Both the position numbers and the translations under genes were made by a program. This document shows, piece after piece, positions 16,189 to 25,110 of a DNA stretch of 64,000 nucleotides (position 1 is the first letter of the stretch; the number at the start of each line of letters is the position of its first letter). Source of the stretch: Stenotrophomonas sp. BIGb0135 (GTDB lineage Bacteria > Pseudomonadota > Gammaproteobacteria > Xanthomonadales > Xanthomonadaceae); the NCBI RefSeq assembly GCF_024810105.1, contig NZ_JANUDX010000002.1:310001-374000 (forward strand). The letters run 5' to 3'. The notes beneath the pieces were generated by a model. The model did no database searches and was not told the DNA's origin. It saw only the letters and a list, made by a program, of their open reading frames with translations.

Positions 16189-17790
16189 GTGCTGAAGTGG
16201 GGCGTGCTGGCGGTAGCGCTGGCGATGGGTGGCAATGCAATGGCGCAGCAGCGCGAGACGGTGGACCTGGACATGGTCGGCCGCATTCGGCAGGAAGCGT
16301 TCCACCGCTCGCAGGTGATGGCCACCTTCAGCCACCTCACCGAACGGATCGGGCCACGCCTGACCAACTCCCCGGCCATGGCCGAGGCCAACCGCTGGAG
16401 TCGCGGCAAGTTCACCGAGTGGGGCCTGGTCAACGTGCACGACGAGGCGTTCGACGCATTCGGTCGCGGCTGGGAGTTCAGCAACGCCAGCGTGGAGATG
16501 CTCGGCCCGCGCGTGGCACCGCTGTACGCGCTGCCCAAGGCGTGGACGCCGGGCACCAACGGCACCGTCGAAGGCGAAGTGGTCAAGGTCGACATCAAGA
16601 AGATCGCCGACCTGGCGCAGTACAAGGGCACGCTGACCGGCAAGATCCTGTTGCTCAACGATGCACGCGATTACGCGCGCGCCAGCCAGTCCGATTCGCA
16701 CCGCCATGATGATGCCGGCCTGGCCGAGCTGCAGGTGTTCGCGGTGCCCAAGGACGTGGCCGACGCCAAGGCGGACCGCGCGAAAAAGGCCAAGGAGTAC
16801 CTGGAGAAGCAGGAACTCACGCGTGCCACCAACGCCTTCTTCGCCGAGCAGGGCGTGCTGGCCACGATCAGCATCAGTGGCTGGGACAACGGCATCATCC
16901 GCGTCGGCGGCGGCGGTTCGCGCAAGGCGGGCGAGCCGGTCGGCGTGCCCGAACTGGCGATGATGGCCGAGCATTACAACCCGCTGGTGCGTGCGGTCGA
17001 GCAGAAGCAGCCGGTCAAACTGCGGGTCAACGTGGAAGCCCGCTTCACCGATGCGCAGGACCAGCCCGGCTACAACACGCTGGCCGAGATCCGCGGCAGC
17101 AGCAAGGCCGACGAAATCGTCATGCTCGGCGCGCACATGGATTCCTGGCACACCGGCACCGGGGCGGCCGACAACGCCGCCGGCGTGGCGGTGATGATGG
17201 AGGCCATGCGTATTCTCAAGGCCGTGGGGGCCAAGCCGAAGCGCACGATCCGCGTGGCGCTGTGGAGTGGCGAAGAACAGGGCCTGGTGGGCTCGCAGGA
17301 CCATGTGGCCAGGCACTTCGCGCGCTACCCCGAACCGACCGATCCCGCGCAGAAGCAGCTGCCGGCCTCGATGCGCGAGCCGACCGGCGCGCTGCAGCGC
17401 CAGCGCGATTACGACAAATTCTCGGTGTACTTCAACATGGACAACGGCTCGGGTCGTTTCAGGGGCATCTACGCCCAGGAGAACCTGGCCGCGGTGCCGA
17501 TCTTCGAGGCGTGGCTGGCGCCGTTCCATGACGTGGGCGCGACCACCGTGGCCACCCGCAACACCGGCAGCACCGACCACATCGCCTTCGACCGGGTTGG
17601 CCTGCCGGGCTTCCAGTTCATCCAGGATCGGCTGGACTACTTCACCAACGTGCACCACAGCAACCTGGACACCTGGGACCACGCCGAGCCGGAGGACCTC
17701 AAGCAGGCCGCGGCGATCGTGGCCTCGTTCGTGTACAACGCGGCGATGCGCGATGAGAAGATGCCGCGCAAGGCGCTGCTGGCGCCCTGA
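16189..17790 (+). CDS. secreted M28 family zinc aminopeptidase/carboxypeptidase
   Basis: A 533-residue exported peptidase. The signal peptide is MLKWGVLAVALAMGGNAMAQ with an AMA-Q cleavage site. A PA-type insert (about residues 100-280) interrupts the N-terminal half, as in many M28 enzymes. The catalytic core has LGAHMDSWHTGTGAADNAAG, with zinc ligand H316 and the D of ADN. It continues with WSGEEQGLVGS (catalytic and ligand Glu) and a late ligand His in GSTDHIAFDRVGLPGF. The start is a GTG preceded by a GGGGTGG site. All metal ligands appear intact. Substrate is likely small peptides in the periplasm or medium. Confidence 0.93.
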   Translation: MLKWGVLAVALAMGGNAMAQQRETVDLDMVGRIRQEAFHRSQVMATFSHLTERIGPRLTNSPAMAEANRWSRGKFTEWGLVNVHDEAFDAFGRGWEFSNASVEMLGPRVAPLYALPKAWTPGTNGTVEGEVVKVDIKKIADLAQYKGTLTGKILLLNDARDYARASQSDSHRHDDAGLAELQVFAVPKDVADAKADRAKKAKEYLEKQELTRATNAFFAEQGVLATISISGWDNGIIRVGGGGSRKAGEPVGVPELAMMAEHYNPLVRAVEQKQPVKLRVNVEARFTDAQDQPGYNTLAEIRGSSKADEIVMLGAHMDSWHTGTGAADNAAGVAVMMEAMRILKAVGAKPKRTIRVALWSGEEQGLVGSQDHVARHFARYPEPTDPAQKQLPASMREPTGALQRQRDYDKFSVYFNMDNGSGRFRGIYAQENLAAVPIFEAWLAPFHDVGATTVATRNTGSTDHIAFDRVGLPGFQFIQDRLDYFTNVHHSNLDTWDHAEPEDLKQAAAIVASFVYNAAMRDEKMPRKALLAP

Positions 17791-17796
17791 GCACCG

Positions 17797-18444
17797 TCAG
17801 CGCGTCTGCACCGAATAGCCGCGGAGGCTCGGGTCCACCGAGATGACCGCGCGGTACAGCGCCGCGCCGCCTGCGGTGCCGCCGCTGCGTTGCCGGCGCA
17901 CGGCGGCGGCGTAGATGGGCGGCTGCCCGGCGACGGTATCGGTCAGCGCGCCGGTCATCGCCTCCGCTTCGTCGGGCATCAGGGTGATGCCCAGCAGGCA
18001 CAGCTGCGGCGAACAGTCGAACGCCTGCAGCTGGGAGCTGGTGGTGGCCTGGCGCAGGCGCAGCTTCAGCGCGTCCAGGTGTTCCTGGCGGCGGTGCTGC
18101 GCCGTCGCGTCGGTCGCGTAGCGTCGTTGCCAGTCGGCCACCTGGGCGTCCCACAGGGCCGGATCGTCGAGCAGGGCATCCATCGCCTCGGACCTGACGT
18201 GGCCGTCCTGGACCAGCGCGGGGGCGGCCAGCGCGGTACGCGCGCCGGCCATCGGCGCGGTGGCAGCTGCGGCGGCCACGGGGGCCGCCCTGCCACCGGC
18301 CGCCGTGTCGCGATCAGCCTGCCATTCGCCCGGTGGCGCAACGGCATTGTCGGTAGCGACCGCATTCTGCGGTGTCACATCGTGGCAGCCGGCCAGCAGC
18401 AGCGCGGTCATGACGAGGGAAAAACGGGTACGGGATAGCGGCAA
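17797..18444 (-). CDS. predicted lipoprotein of unknown function
   Basis: A 215-residue protein. A TTG start at 18444 has a perfect AAGGAG six bases upstream and gives MPLSRTRFSLVMTALLLAGC, with lipobox LLAGC. An in-frame ATG at 18462 lies upstream of that site and is less likely. The mature protein has a low-complexity Ala-rich linker, a charged helical region (WQRRYATDATAQHRRQEHLDALK) and two close cysteines (FDCSPQLCLLG) that could form a disulfide. No family is recognised. It is convergent with the M28 gene, six bases away. Confidence 0.7.
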   Translation of the reverse strand: MPLSRTRFSLVMTALLLAGCHDVTPQNAVATDNAVAPPGEWQADRDTAAGGRAAPVAAAAATAPMAGARTALAAPALVQDGHVRSEAMDALLDDPALWDAQVADWQRRYATDATAQHRRQEHLDALKLRLRQATTSSQLQAFDCSPQLCLLGITLMPDEAEAMTGALTDTVAGQPPIYAAAVRRQRSGGTAGGAALYRAVISVDPSLRGYSVQTR

Positions 18445-18778
18445 GGGGCACTCCTTGTGCATAGGCAGGTCAACTCGTATCGGGCGGTCGTACTGGGCCC
18501 TCAGCGGACATCGCAGGATGCGGGGCGCCGTGCCGGCCTCGGCCCGGCCTTGCCTCCTGCTATCCGGCACGCGGCGGAGGGGGCAACCCGGAGGGCACCG
18601 TGGCCAGGCACGACAGGGACGCAGGGCGCATCAGGGGCATGGCCTGGCTCGGCGAGGAAGGTTCCGGCATGAAACCACCCGCACAGCCGCCGTAACAGTC
18701 GGATTTTTCTGATTTAGGCAGTGCAGGGCCCGGGCGGGTAAAATTGCCGGGATTCCCGCTTCGTCCTCCGAGCCTTCC
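18445..18778. other. intergenic region between the lipoprotein gene and gltX
   Basis: This 334-bp gap carries the divergent promoters. On the plus strand TAAAAT at 18739-18744 is a good -10 for gltX, 34 bases from its ATG, preceded by an AT-rich patch (GATTTTTCTGATTTAGG). The rest is GC-rich with no persuasive gene, RNA or repeat. Confidence 0.5.
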
Positions 18779-20182
18779 ATGACCTGCCGCACCCGCTTCG
18801 CCCCCAGTCCCACCGGCTACCTGCACATTGGCGGGGCCCGCACCGCGCTGTACTGCTGGCTGGAAGCCCGTCACCGTGGCGGCGAGTTCGTGCTGCGCAT
18901 CGAGGATACCGACCGGGAGCGCAGCACCCAGGGCGCGATCGATGCCATCCTGGAGGCGATGGACTGGCTCGGCCTGGGCTATGACGAAGGCCCGATCTAC
19001 CAGACCCAGCGCGTGGCCCGCTACCTGGAAGTGGCCGAGCAGCTGGTCGCCGACGGCAAGGCCTACTACGCCTACGAAACCCGCGAGGAACTGGACGCGA
19101 TGCGCGAGGCCGCCATGGCCAAGCAGGAAAAGCCGCGCTACAACGGTGCCGCGCGTGATCTGGGCCTGCCCTACCGGGACGACCCGAACCGCGTGATCCG
19201 CTTCAAGAACCCGCTCGAGGGCACGGTGGTGTTCGACGACCTGATCAAGGGCCGCATCGAGATCGCCAACAGCGAGCTGGACGACATGGTCATCTTCCGT
19301 CCGGACGGCTTCCCCACCTACAACTTCGCGGTGGTGGTGGACGACTGGGACATGCGCATCAGCGAGGTCATCCGCGGCGACGACCACATCAACAACACCC
19401 CGCGCCAGATCAACCTGTACGAAGGCATCGGCGCCCCCGTGCCGAAGTTCGGCCACATGCCGATGATCCTGGACGAGCAGGGCGCCAAGCTGTCCAAGCG
19501 CACCGGCGCGGCCGATGTCATGCAGTACAAGGACGCCGGCTACCTGCCCGACGCGCTGCTCAGCTACCTGGCCCGGCTGGGCTGGTCGCATGGCGACCAG
19601 GAGCTGTTCAGCCGCCAGGAACTGATCGATCTGTTTGACGTAACCAACTGCAACTCCAAGGCCGCGCGCCTGGACATGGCCAAGCTGGGCTGGGTCAACC
19701 AGCACTTCCTGAAGACCGAGGCGCCGAGCAGCATCGCCCCGCACCTGGTCTACCAGCTGAACAAGCTGGGCCTGGATCTGGCCGCCGGCCCGGCGCCGGC
19801 CGACGTGGTGCTGGCGCTGCGCGACCGCGTGCAGACCCTGAAGGAAATGGCCGAGAAGGCGGTGGTCTGGTACCAGCCGCTGACCGAGTACGACGAGGCG
19901 GCGGTGGCCAAGCACTTCAAGCCGGGCGCGGAACTGGCGCTGGGCAAGGCCCGCGAGCTGTTGGGCGCCGCCGGGGAATGGACGGTGGAGAGCGTCTCGG
20001 CCGCCCTGCACGACGTCGCCACGGCGCTGGAGATCGGCATGGGCAAGGTCGCCCAGCCGCTGCGCGTGGCCATCACCGGTACCCAGGTCAGCCCGGACAT
20101 CTCCCAGACCGTGTTCCTGGCCGGGCGTGAAGAGGCCTTGAAACGCATCGACGTCGCACTCACTAAAGTACCGACGGCCTGA
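18779..20182 (+). CDS. gltX: glutamyl-tRNA synthetase
   Basis: A 467-residue class I aminoacyl-tRNA synthetase that charges tRNA-Glu. The HIGH-type motif is [12 protein letters not shown] with His at 16, and the KMSKS-type loop is AKLSKRTGA with Lys at about 237. Between them are the expected IEDTDRERS and [15 protein letters not shown] blocks. The C-terminal anticodon-binding half is complete. The start ATG at 18779 begins directly with the conserved [13 protein letters not shown]. The zur gene follows after 16 bases and is probably co-transcribed. Confidence 0.97.
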   Translation: MTCRTRFAPSPTGYLHIGGARTALYCWLEARHRGGEFVLRIEDTDRERSTQGAIDAILEAMDWLGLGYDEGPIYQTQRVARYLEVAEQLVADGKAYYAYETREELDAMREAAMAKQEKPRYNGAARDLGLPYRDDPNRVIRFKNPLEGTVVFDDLIKGRIEIANSELDDMVIFRPDGFPTYNFAVVVDDWDMRISEVIRGDDHINNTPRQINLYEGIGAPVPKFGHMPMILDEQGAKLSKRTGAADVMQYKDAGYLPDALLSYLARLGWSHGDQELFSRQELIDLFDVTNCNSKAARLDMAKLGWVNQHFLKTEAPSSIAPHLVYQLNKLGLDLAAGPAPADVVLALRDRVQTLKEMAEKAVVWYQPLTEYDEAAVAKHFKPGAELALGKARELLGAAGEWTVESVSAALHDVATALEIGMGKVAQPLRVAITGTQVSPDISQTVFLAGREEALKRIDVALTKVPTA

Positions 20183-20198
20183 CCACAGGAGACCGCGC

Positions 20199-20684
20199 AT
20201 GCCTGCCAAAACCGCTTGTACCGCCCCGCACCACCACGTCCACGACGCATCCGACTTCGTGAAGGTGGTGGAGCGCGTGTGCTCGGAACGCGGGCTGCGC
20301 CTGACCCCGATCCGCGCCAACGTGCTGCGGCTGATCGCCGAGGCCGGCAAGCCGGTCAAGGCCTACGAGCTGCTTGAATGGGTGCGCAACGGCAAGGGGG
20401 TCGGTGCCGATGCGCCGCCCACCGTCTACCGCGCGCTGGATTTCCTGATGGCCAACGGCTTCGTGCACAAGCTCGAATCGGTGAACGCATTCGTGGCCTG
20501 CCACCACCCCAGCAGCGCGCAGCATTCGGTGCCGTTCCTGATCTGCAACAGCTGCCACAGCGCGGTGGAGCTGGAAGACCGCGAGATCGTCAGCCAGCTG
20601 GAAAAACGCGCCAAGGAACTGGGCTTCCAGCCGCAGGCGCAGACGCTGGAAGTGCACGGCCTGTGCGCGCGCTGCGCGGGGTAA
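20199..20684 (+). CDS. zur: zinc uptake regulator Zur (Fur family)
   Basis: A 161-residue Fur-family repressor that binds zinc and shuts off zinc uptake genes. The winged helix covers SERGLRLTPIRANVLRLIAE to PTVYRALDFLMANG. Zinc-site residues include ACHHPSSAQHS, the structural CxxC in ICNSCHSAVEL and the C-terminal CARC. An N-terminal His-rich tail (APHHHVHD) is also present. The histidine pattern and CxxC pairs fit Zur better than Fur. Two AT-rich palindromes near 29.3 kb, before a ZnuD-like receptor and a MerC-like gene, are likely targets. It follows gltX closely and ends at a terminator. Confidence 0.88.
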   Translation: MPAKTACTAPHHHVHDASDFVKVVERVCSERGLRLTPIRANVLRLIAEAGKPVKAYELLEWVRNGKGVGADAPPTVYRALDFLMANGFVHKLESVNAFVACHHPSSAQHSVPFLICNSCHSAVELEDREIVSQLEKRAKELGFQPQAQTLEVHGLCARCAG

Positions 20685-20737
20685 GCCGCGCTGGCGACAA
20701 GGGGCCGACCCCAGGTCGCCCCGATCCTGACGGAATG

Positions 20738-20763
20738 AAGCCGCGCATTGCGCGGCTTTTTCA
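20738..20763 (+). terminator. rho-independent terminator after zur
   Basis: The stem AAGCCGCGC/GCGCGGCTT with loop ATT-type bases is followed by a run of T (CTTTTTC). It is a strong terminator for gltX-zur. Confidence 0.85.
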
Positions 20764-20809
20764 TGGGGCGCGTTGCGTGCGATGACCGCCGCCGGGGCCG
20801 AACGTGCTC

Positions 20810-20833
20810 GTGGAGCCACCCCGTGCGTGGCCG
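20810..20833 (+). repeat. degenerate SMAG-like palindrome
   Basis: GTGGAGCCACC followed by GTGCGTGGCC resembles the array copies at 2252-2643 but has diverged at the GTAG end and centre. It lies between the convergent zur and efflux-operon genes. Confidence 0.4.
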
Positions 20834-20844
20834 ACCCGTGCGGA

Positions 20845-21576
20845 TCAGGTGGCCCGGCCGCGTGCCTTCGCCATCTCGCGTCTGTTGCGCGCACTTGGCG
20901 CTGCATAGCCTGGTGCCAGGCGGCGCTGGAGGCTTTTGAGGACGATCTTCCTGGCCGACACGAGCGTCGCATCGTCCACTGCCAGCGCGTCGGCCCATGC
21001 CAGCGACGCGGCAAGCGGGGCACCGCGCAAGGCATACAGCGCCGTTGCCTTGAGGTGCGCAGGCGAGGTTGCGCTCCATGCCTTCCGCACCGTCTCGTAC
21101 AGCGCGTGCTGCAGCCTATCATCGACCGGCACGCTGTCGTCGAAGGAAAGCAGGATGTTCAAGGCAGTCAGCGCCTTCCACGGCGCGGCATCGGCATCGC
21201 TCGTTCGCCAGTCGGCACGCTCGCAGCAGGCAAGCAGCGCGGCGACGGCATCGCGGCTGCGCACCTGTTCGAGCACGCCGATGGCGAAGGTGGCCATCAC
21301 CGGGTCCTCCAGCAGGGGGCGTAACCCGGCTACGCCCTCGCGCGCATAGGCCGCGCAGGCCCTGGCCCAGCGCGCGAACGGCACCACGCGCGTGCCGTCG
21401 GCCAGCAGACCGTCGTCCAGCCACCCGTGCAGGACGCACACGCGTTCGATCTCGGCCGCGCCAGCGCCACCATGCTCGATGGCGAAGGCGATCAGGTGCT
21501 CCACCTCCAGCGCCCCGCCATAGGCCGCGGGCGCGCTGCCCTTGGCCGCTTTCTGCGCCAGCGCGGTGAACTTCAT
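20845..21576 (-). CDS. hypothetical protein, last gene of the efflux operon
   Basis: A 243-residue protein starting MKFTALAQKAAKGSAPAAYGG. Its ATG overlaps the stop codon of the HlyD-type gene (ATGA), so it is translationally coupled to the pump. It looks all-helical, with repeated helix-pair patterns (DPVMATFAIGVLEQVRSRDAVAALLACC; HLKATALYALRGAPLAASLAWADAL) reminiscent of HEAT-like repeats. The C terminus is very basic (ARNRREMAKARGRAT). There is no membrane segment or signal. I recognise no family. Coupling to an EmrAB-type pump is unusual for such a protein. Confidence 0.7.
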   Translation of the reverse strand: MKFTALAQKAAKGSAPAAYGGALEVEHLIAFAIEHGGAGAAEIERVCVLHGWLDDGLLADGTRVVPFARWARACAAYAREGVAGLRPLLEDPVMATFAIGVLEQVRSRDAVAALLACCERADWRTSDADAAPWKALTALNILLSFDDSVPVDDRLQHALYETVRKAWSATSPAHLKATALYALRGAPLAASLAWADALAVDDATLVSARKIVLKSLQRRLAPGYAAPSARNRREMAKARGRAT

Positions 21577-22766
21577 CGGCGCCCGGCGGCGGTGTCGCTG
21601 CCGTCCGCCGCCGTATCCACCTTCACCACCACCGACATGCCCGGGCGCAGCCGCTTGGCCAGTGGCTGGTCCGGGTCGATGGAAATACGGATCGGCAGCC
21701 GCTGCACCACTTTGGTGAAGTTGCCGCTGGCGTTGTCCGGGCGCAGCACGCTGAACTCCGAGCCGGTCGCCGGGGCGATCTGTTCGATATGGCCGTGCAG
21801 TTTTTCGCCGTCGAAGGCGTCCACCTTGAACGAGGCCGGTTGCCCGATGCGCATCTTCCAGGTCTGGCCTTCCTTGAAGTTGGCCACCACCCACAGTGTG
21901 TCCGGGACCAGGAACAACAGCTGCGAGCCGGCGGTGACGTACTGGCCCAGGCGCACCGATGCCTCGCTGACCTGGCCGTCGCGCGGGGCGTGGATGACCG
22001 TGTTGGCCAGGTCGATCCGGGCCAGTTCCAGCTGCGCCTGCGCGGTTTCCACCTTGGCTTCCAGGCTCCTGCGCGCCACCTGGGTGGAGGTGAGCGTTTC
22101 TTCCGCGATGCGGATCTGCGCCTGTGACTGCAGCACGGCGGCCTGTGCGGACTGCGCGCCGGTGCGCAGCTTGTCGCGGTCGCTGAGCGCGACCAGTTGC
22201 TGCGCCGCCAGCTCCTCGTAGCGCTTGAGCTCGGTGCGCGACCGCGCCAATTCCGACTGGCCGGCGACCAGGTTGGCCTGCGCAGCGCCGATCTGCGCGC
22301 GGTTCTGCGCCTGCGCCTGGTCGGAGTTGGCCAGCGACGCCTGGGCGCTGTCCAGGTCGGCCTGGGCCTGGGCGACCTTTTCCTTGTAGATGCGGTCGTC
22401 GATGCGCACCAGCGGCTCGCCCCGGGTCACGTGCTGGAAGTCCTTGACCAGCACCTCGGTGACGTAGCCGTTGACCTGCGGCGCCAGCACGGTGATCTGC
22501 CCGCGCACATAGGCGTTGTCGGTGCTGACCCGGGTGCTGTCGAACGGCCACAGCGACCAGGCGCGCAGGATCAGCGCGATGCCGAGCAGGGCGACCACCA
22601 CCATCAGCACCACGCTGCGCGTGCTGGGCTTGAGGTACTTGGGGACGCTGGCCGGCGCCGCTGCCGCACTGGTGGCGGCCGGGGCGGCATCGGTGGGTGG
22701 GGCCGGATTGACGTTCTCCGGCGCGCTGTCGTCGCGAGGTGGCGTGGTGGGCATGGCAGGGCTCAT
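21573..22766 (-). CDS. EmrA/HlyD-type membrane fusion protein
   Basis: A 397-residue periplasmic adaptor that links an MFS pump to an outer-membrane channel. After a Pro/Ala-rich tail there is one membrane helix (SVVLMVVVALLGIALILRAW). Then come the beta-barrel and lipoyl half DNAYVRGQITVLAPQVNGYVTEVLVKD, a long coiled-coil hairpin (residues about 110-230) and the second lipoyl half VIHAPRDGQVSEASVRLGQYV. The ATG at 22766 overlaps the stop of the pump gene (ATGA) and is preferred over upstream starts. Together with the MFS gene it forms an EmrAB-like tripartite efflux system. Confidence 0.92.
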   Translation of the reverse strand: MSPAMPTTPPRDDSAPENVNPAPPTDAAPAATSAAAAPASVPKYLKPSTRSVVLMVVVALLGIALILRAWSLWPFDSTRVSTDNAYVRGQITVLAPQVNGYVTEVLVKDFQHVTRGEPLVRIDDRIYKEKVAQAQADLDSAQASLANSDQAQAQNRAQIGAAQANLVAGQSELARSRTELKRYEELAAQQLVALSDRDKLRTGAQSAQAAVLQSQAQIRIAEETLTSTQVARRSLEAKVETAQAQLELARIDLANTVIHAPRDGQVSEASVRLGQYVTAGSQLLFLVPDTLWVVANFKEGQTWKMRIGQPASFKVDAFDGEKLHGHIEQIAPATGSEFSVLRPDNASGNFTKVVQRLPIRISIDPDQPLAKRLRPGMSVVVKVDTAADGSDTAAGRR

Positions 22767-24445
22767 CGGGGCGGCGCGGTGGACGGCGCCGTGGCAGGAA
22801 GGGAGGACGTGGGCGCATGGCGCTTGCGCCACTGCTTGCGCACGGCGGTGCGCACCGAGAGCAGCAGCAGCCAGCCCAGGAAGGCCAGCGCGACGGTGCC
22901 GCTCAGGCTGAACACGTCATTGAAGGCGCGCACGTTGGCCTCGCGGCGGGTGGTGAGCGCCAGCTGCGCGGTGCCTTGTGCGCTGCGCTGGACCGGGTCG
23001 GTGAGCAGCCCGGCGTACAGTTGCTGCTGTTGCTTCAGGCGCTGTGCCACCACGCCGTCGGCGGGGTCGAGCTGGCTGACCAGGGCGCTGGAATAGACCT
23101 GCTCGCGATGCAGCTGGTAGGTGCCCAGCACGGCCGAACCGGCCAGCCCGCCCAGTGTCTGGGTGATCGACAGCGTGACCAGGAACGTGATCATGTGGTC
23201 CACGCCCTGCTTCAGGGCCTGGGTGATGCCGAGCATGATCAGCGGCCCCATGAACATGCCCGCGCCGACCGAGGCGAGGAACTGGCTGGCGTAGAAATCG
23301 TGCGGTCGGTCCAGGCTGGTGCGGTGCTGGTCAAGCAGCGCCGCGCTGCCCAGCAGCAGGATGGCCATCAGCAGCTGCGCGATGATCCGCTTCGGCCCGA
23401 AGGTGAGCGAGGCAGCGGCGATGCCGGTGACCACGCCGGCCAGCACCACGCCGAACAGCGGCCGCATCTGGTCCGGCCCCATGCCGAGCTGGCGCATCAG
23501 CCCGACCACGCCATAGGACTGTTCGGTGGTCAGGAAGCGGATCAGGAACGCACCCACGATGAAGTGCAGCACCGGCAGGCTCGCCAGCCAGCGCGTCTGC
23601 AACAGCGGGTTGCGCCGGTAGTGTTCGATCACGAAGGCGGTGGTGGCCAGCGTGATGGAGGCCACCAGCGCCCAGCCCAGCCAGGGCGTGTCCAGCCACC
23701 AGCGCACGTAGCCCTGTGCGAGCACGATCACCAGCAAGGCCACGGCCGGGGCGAGCAGCGCGAAGGTGAGGAAGTCCAGCGGCTCGAAGGCCTTGATCTG
23801 CACCCCTGGCGGCAGCTTCAGCAGCACCACCGCCGCGAAGGCGCACAGCGCCAGGCCGGCCTCGAACAGGTACAGGTTGTGCCATTGGCCGGTGTCCACC
23901 AGGCCCGGGGACACCAGCCAGGCGAGCGGCACCGCCAGCTGCGAGATGCCCACGCCGATCACCAGCAGGTTGCCGGTGTAGCGGCGGGGCAACGACTGCA
24001 GCATGTACAGCGTGCCCAGCGTGCTACAGGCCGCGCCGGCGAAACCACTGGCCGCGCGGGTCAGCAGCGTGGTTTCGTAGCTGCCGACGAACAGGTGCAG
24101 CACCGCCAGCGCCGCGTACAGGCCCAGCCCGATCTCGGCGAACAGGCGGATGCCGTACTGCTGGCGGAACTTGAAGGCCAGCAGGTTGGCGGTGACGTTG
24201 ACCATCGCATAGGCGGCCACCAGCCAGCTGCCCTGCGCCGGGGTGAGCCCGAGCTGGCCCTGCATGAAGGGCAGGTTGGCCGTGACCAGCGCGTTGCCGA
24301 GGCCGCCGGTGATGCCCACCAGCAACGCCACCAGCGCATACGCCACGCGCCGATGCGGCGGATGCCACGGCATCGACGCCGAACCGGGCAGGGTCGGTTT
24401 CTCGTGCTCTTCCCAGTCCGGGATGGGTTTGAGGTACTGCGGCAT
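22763..24445 (-). CDS. DHA2/EmrB-type MFS multidrug efflux transporter
   Basis: A 560-residue proton-driven drug exporter with about 14 hydrophobic segments. It carries the N-terminal exporter-type sequence GNALVTANLPFMQGQLGLTPAQGSWLVAAYAMVN. It also has motif-C-like sequence in helix 5 and long inter-helical loops typical of EmrB. The N terminus before helix 1 (MPQYLKPIPDWEEHEKPTLP) is cytoplasmic and longer than in E. coli EmrB. Its ATG overlaps the TetR stop (TGATG), and its stop overlaps the adaptor start. The substrate is unknown but probably hydrophobic or antimicrobial compounds. Confidence 0.92.
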   Translation of the reverse strand: MPQYLKPIPDWEEHEKPTLPGSASMPWHPPHRRVAYALVALLVGITGGLGNALVTANLPFMQGQLGLTPAQGSWLVAAYAMVNVTANLLAFKFRQQYGIRLFAEIGLGLYAALAVLHLFVGSYETTLLTRAASGFAGAACSTLGTLYMLQSLPRRYTGNLLVIGVGISQLAVPLAWLVSPGLVDTGQWHNLYLFEAGLALCAFAAVVLLKLPPGVQIKAFEPLDFLTFALLAPAVALLVIVLAQGYVRWWLDTPWLGWALVASITLATTAFVIEHYRRNPLLQTRWLASLPVLHFIVGAFLIRFLTTEQSYGVVGLMRQLGMGPDQMRPLFGVVLAGVVTGIAAASLTFGPKRIIAQLLMAILLLGSAALLDQHRTSLDRPHDFYASQFLASVGAGMFMGPLIMLGITQALKQGVDHMITFLVTLSITQTLGGLAGSAVLGTYQLHREQVYSSALVSQLDPADGVVAQRLKQQQQLYAGLLTDPVQRSAQGTAQLALTTRREANVRAFNDVFSLSGTVALAFLGWLLLLSVRTAVRKQWRKRHAPTSSLPATAPSTAPPR

Positions 24446-25011
24446 CAGTCCTCCGGGCGGATGGGTCCCTGCAATCCACTACGCAGCAACTGCAGGGCGC
24501 GTGCCACCAGCTTGGCGCGCTCTTCCCGGGACTTGCCACGCAACGCGGCTCCCAGCATGCCCGAGATCAGTGAAACATCCGTCGCCTGCAGATCCGGACG
24601 GCACAGGCCGGCGCTGATCGCGCGCTGGATCGGGGCGTCCAGCAGGGCCCAGATGGTCTGCCGGGCGGCCTTGATGGCCGGGTCGTCCGGGTCCACCGCG
24701 CGCCAGTAGTCCGACAGCGCCGGCGACTGCACGATGCGGGCGGCCATGCCCTCCAGCACCTCGAACAGCGCGTCGTCGCGTTCGCCCAGGGCGGTCACCT
24801 GCCGCTGGATGCGGGCCACGGTGCGTTGCAATAGCGCTTCCACCAGTGCCGTGCGATCCGGGAAATTGCGGTACAGCGTGGCGCGGCCAACCTGTGCGCG
24901 TTCGACCACCAGGTCGAGCGGGGCGGTGACGCCGTGTTGGCCGAACACCGCATCGGCGGCGTCCAGGATGAGAGCGCGGCGGGCTGCCGCATCGGCACGT
25001 TGGGAAGTCAT
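24445..25011 (-). CDS. TetR family repressor of the efflux operon
   Basis: A 188-residue regulator. The N-terminal helix-turn-helix is ALILDAADAVFGQHGVTAPLDLVVERAQVGRATLYRNFPDR, with the classic ATLYRNF recognition helix. The divergent C-terminal ligand domain should sense pump substrates. The ATG at 25011 is chosen because it starts just before the HTH; an ATG at 25098 would cross the operator. A perfect palindrome lies two bases upstream, so autoregulation of the whole four-gene operon is expected. Its stop overlaps the pump gene start. Confidence 0.9.
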   Translation of the reverse strand: MTSQRADAAARRALILDAADAVFGQHGVTAPLDLVVERAQVGRATLYRNFPDRTALVEALLQRTVARIQRQVTALGERDDALFEVLEGMAARIVQSPALSDYWRAVDPDDPAIKAARQTIWALLDAPIQRAISAGLCRPDLQATDVSLISGMLGAALRGKSREERAKLVARALQLLRSGLQGPIRPED

Positions 25012-25012
25012 G

Positions 25013-25036
25013 GGACATGATCGGACAATCATGTCC
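25013..25036 (-). promoter_or_regulatory. perfect palindromic operator before the TetR gene
   Basis: Arms GGACATGAT and ATCATGTCC are exact inverted repeats separated by six bases (CGGACA). A nested repeat CGGACA-ATCA-TGTCCG overlaps its right side. The site ends two bases before the tetR start codon, so bound repressor would block both transcription and ribosome access. No -10 is clear. Confidence 0.7.
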
Positions 25037-25110
25037 GTGAGGAAAGTGCCGTGCGCGTCCGCACCGGCCATCGGTCGGCGGCGGCTGGGGAACATCAACG
25101 CGCGGTGAAA

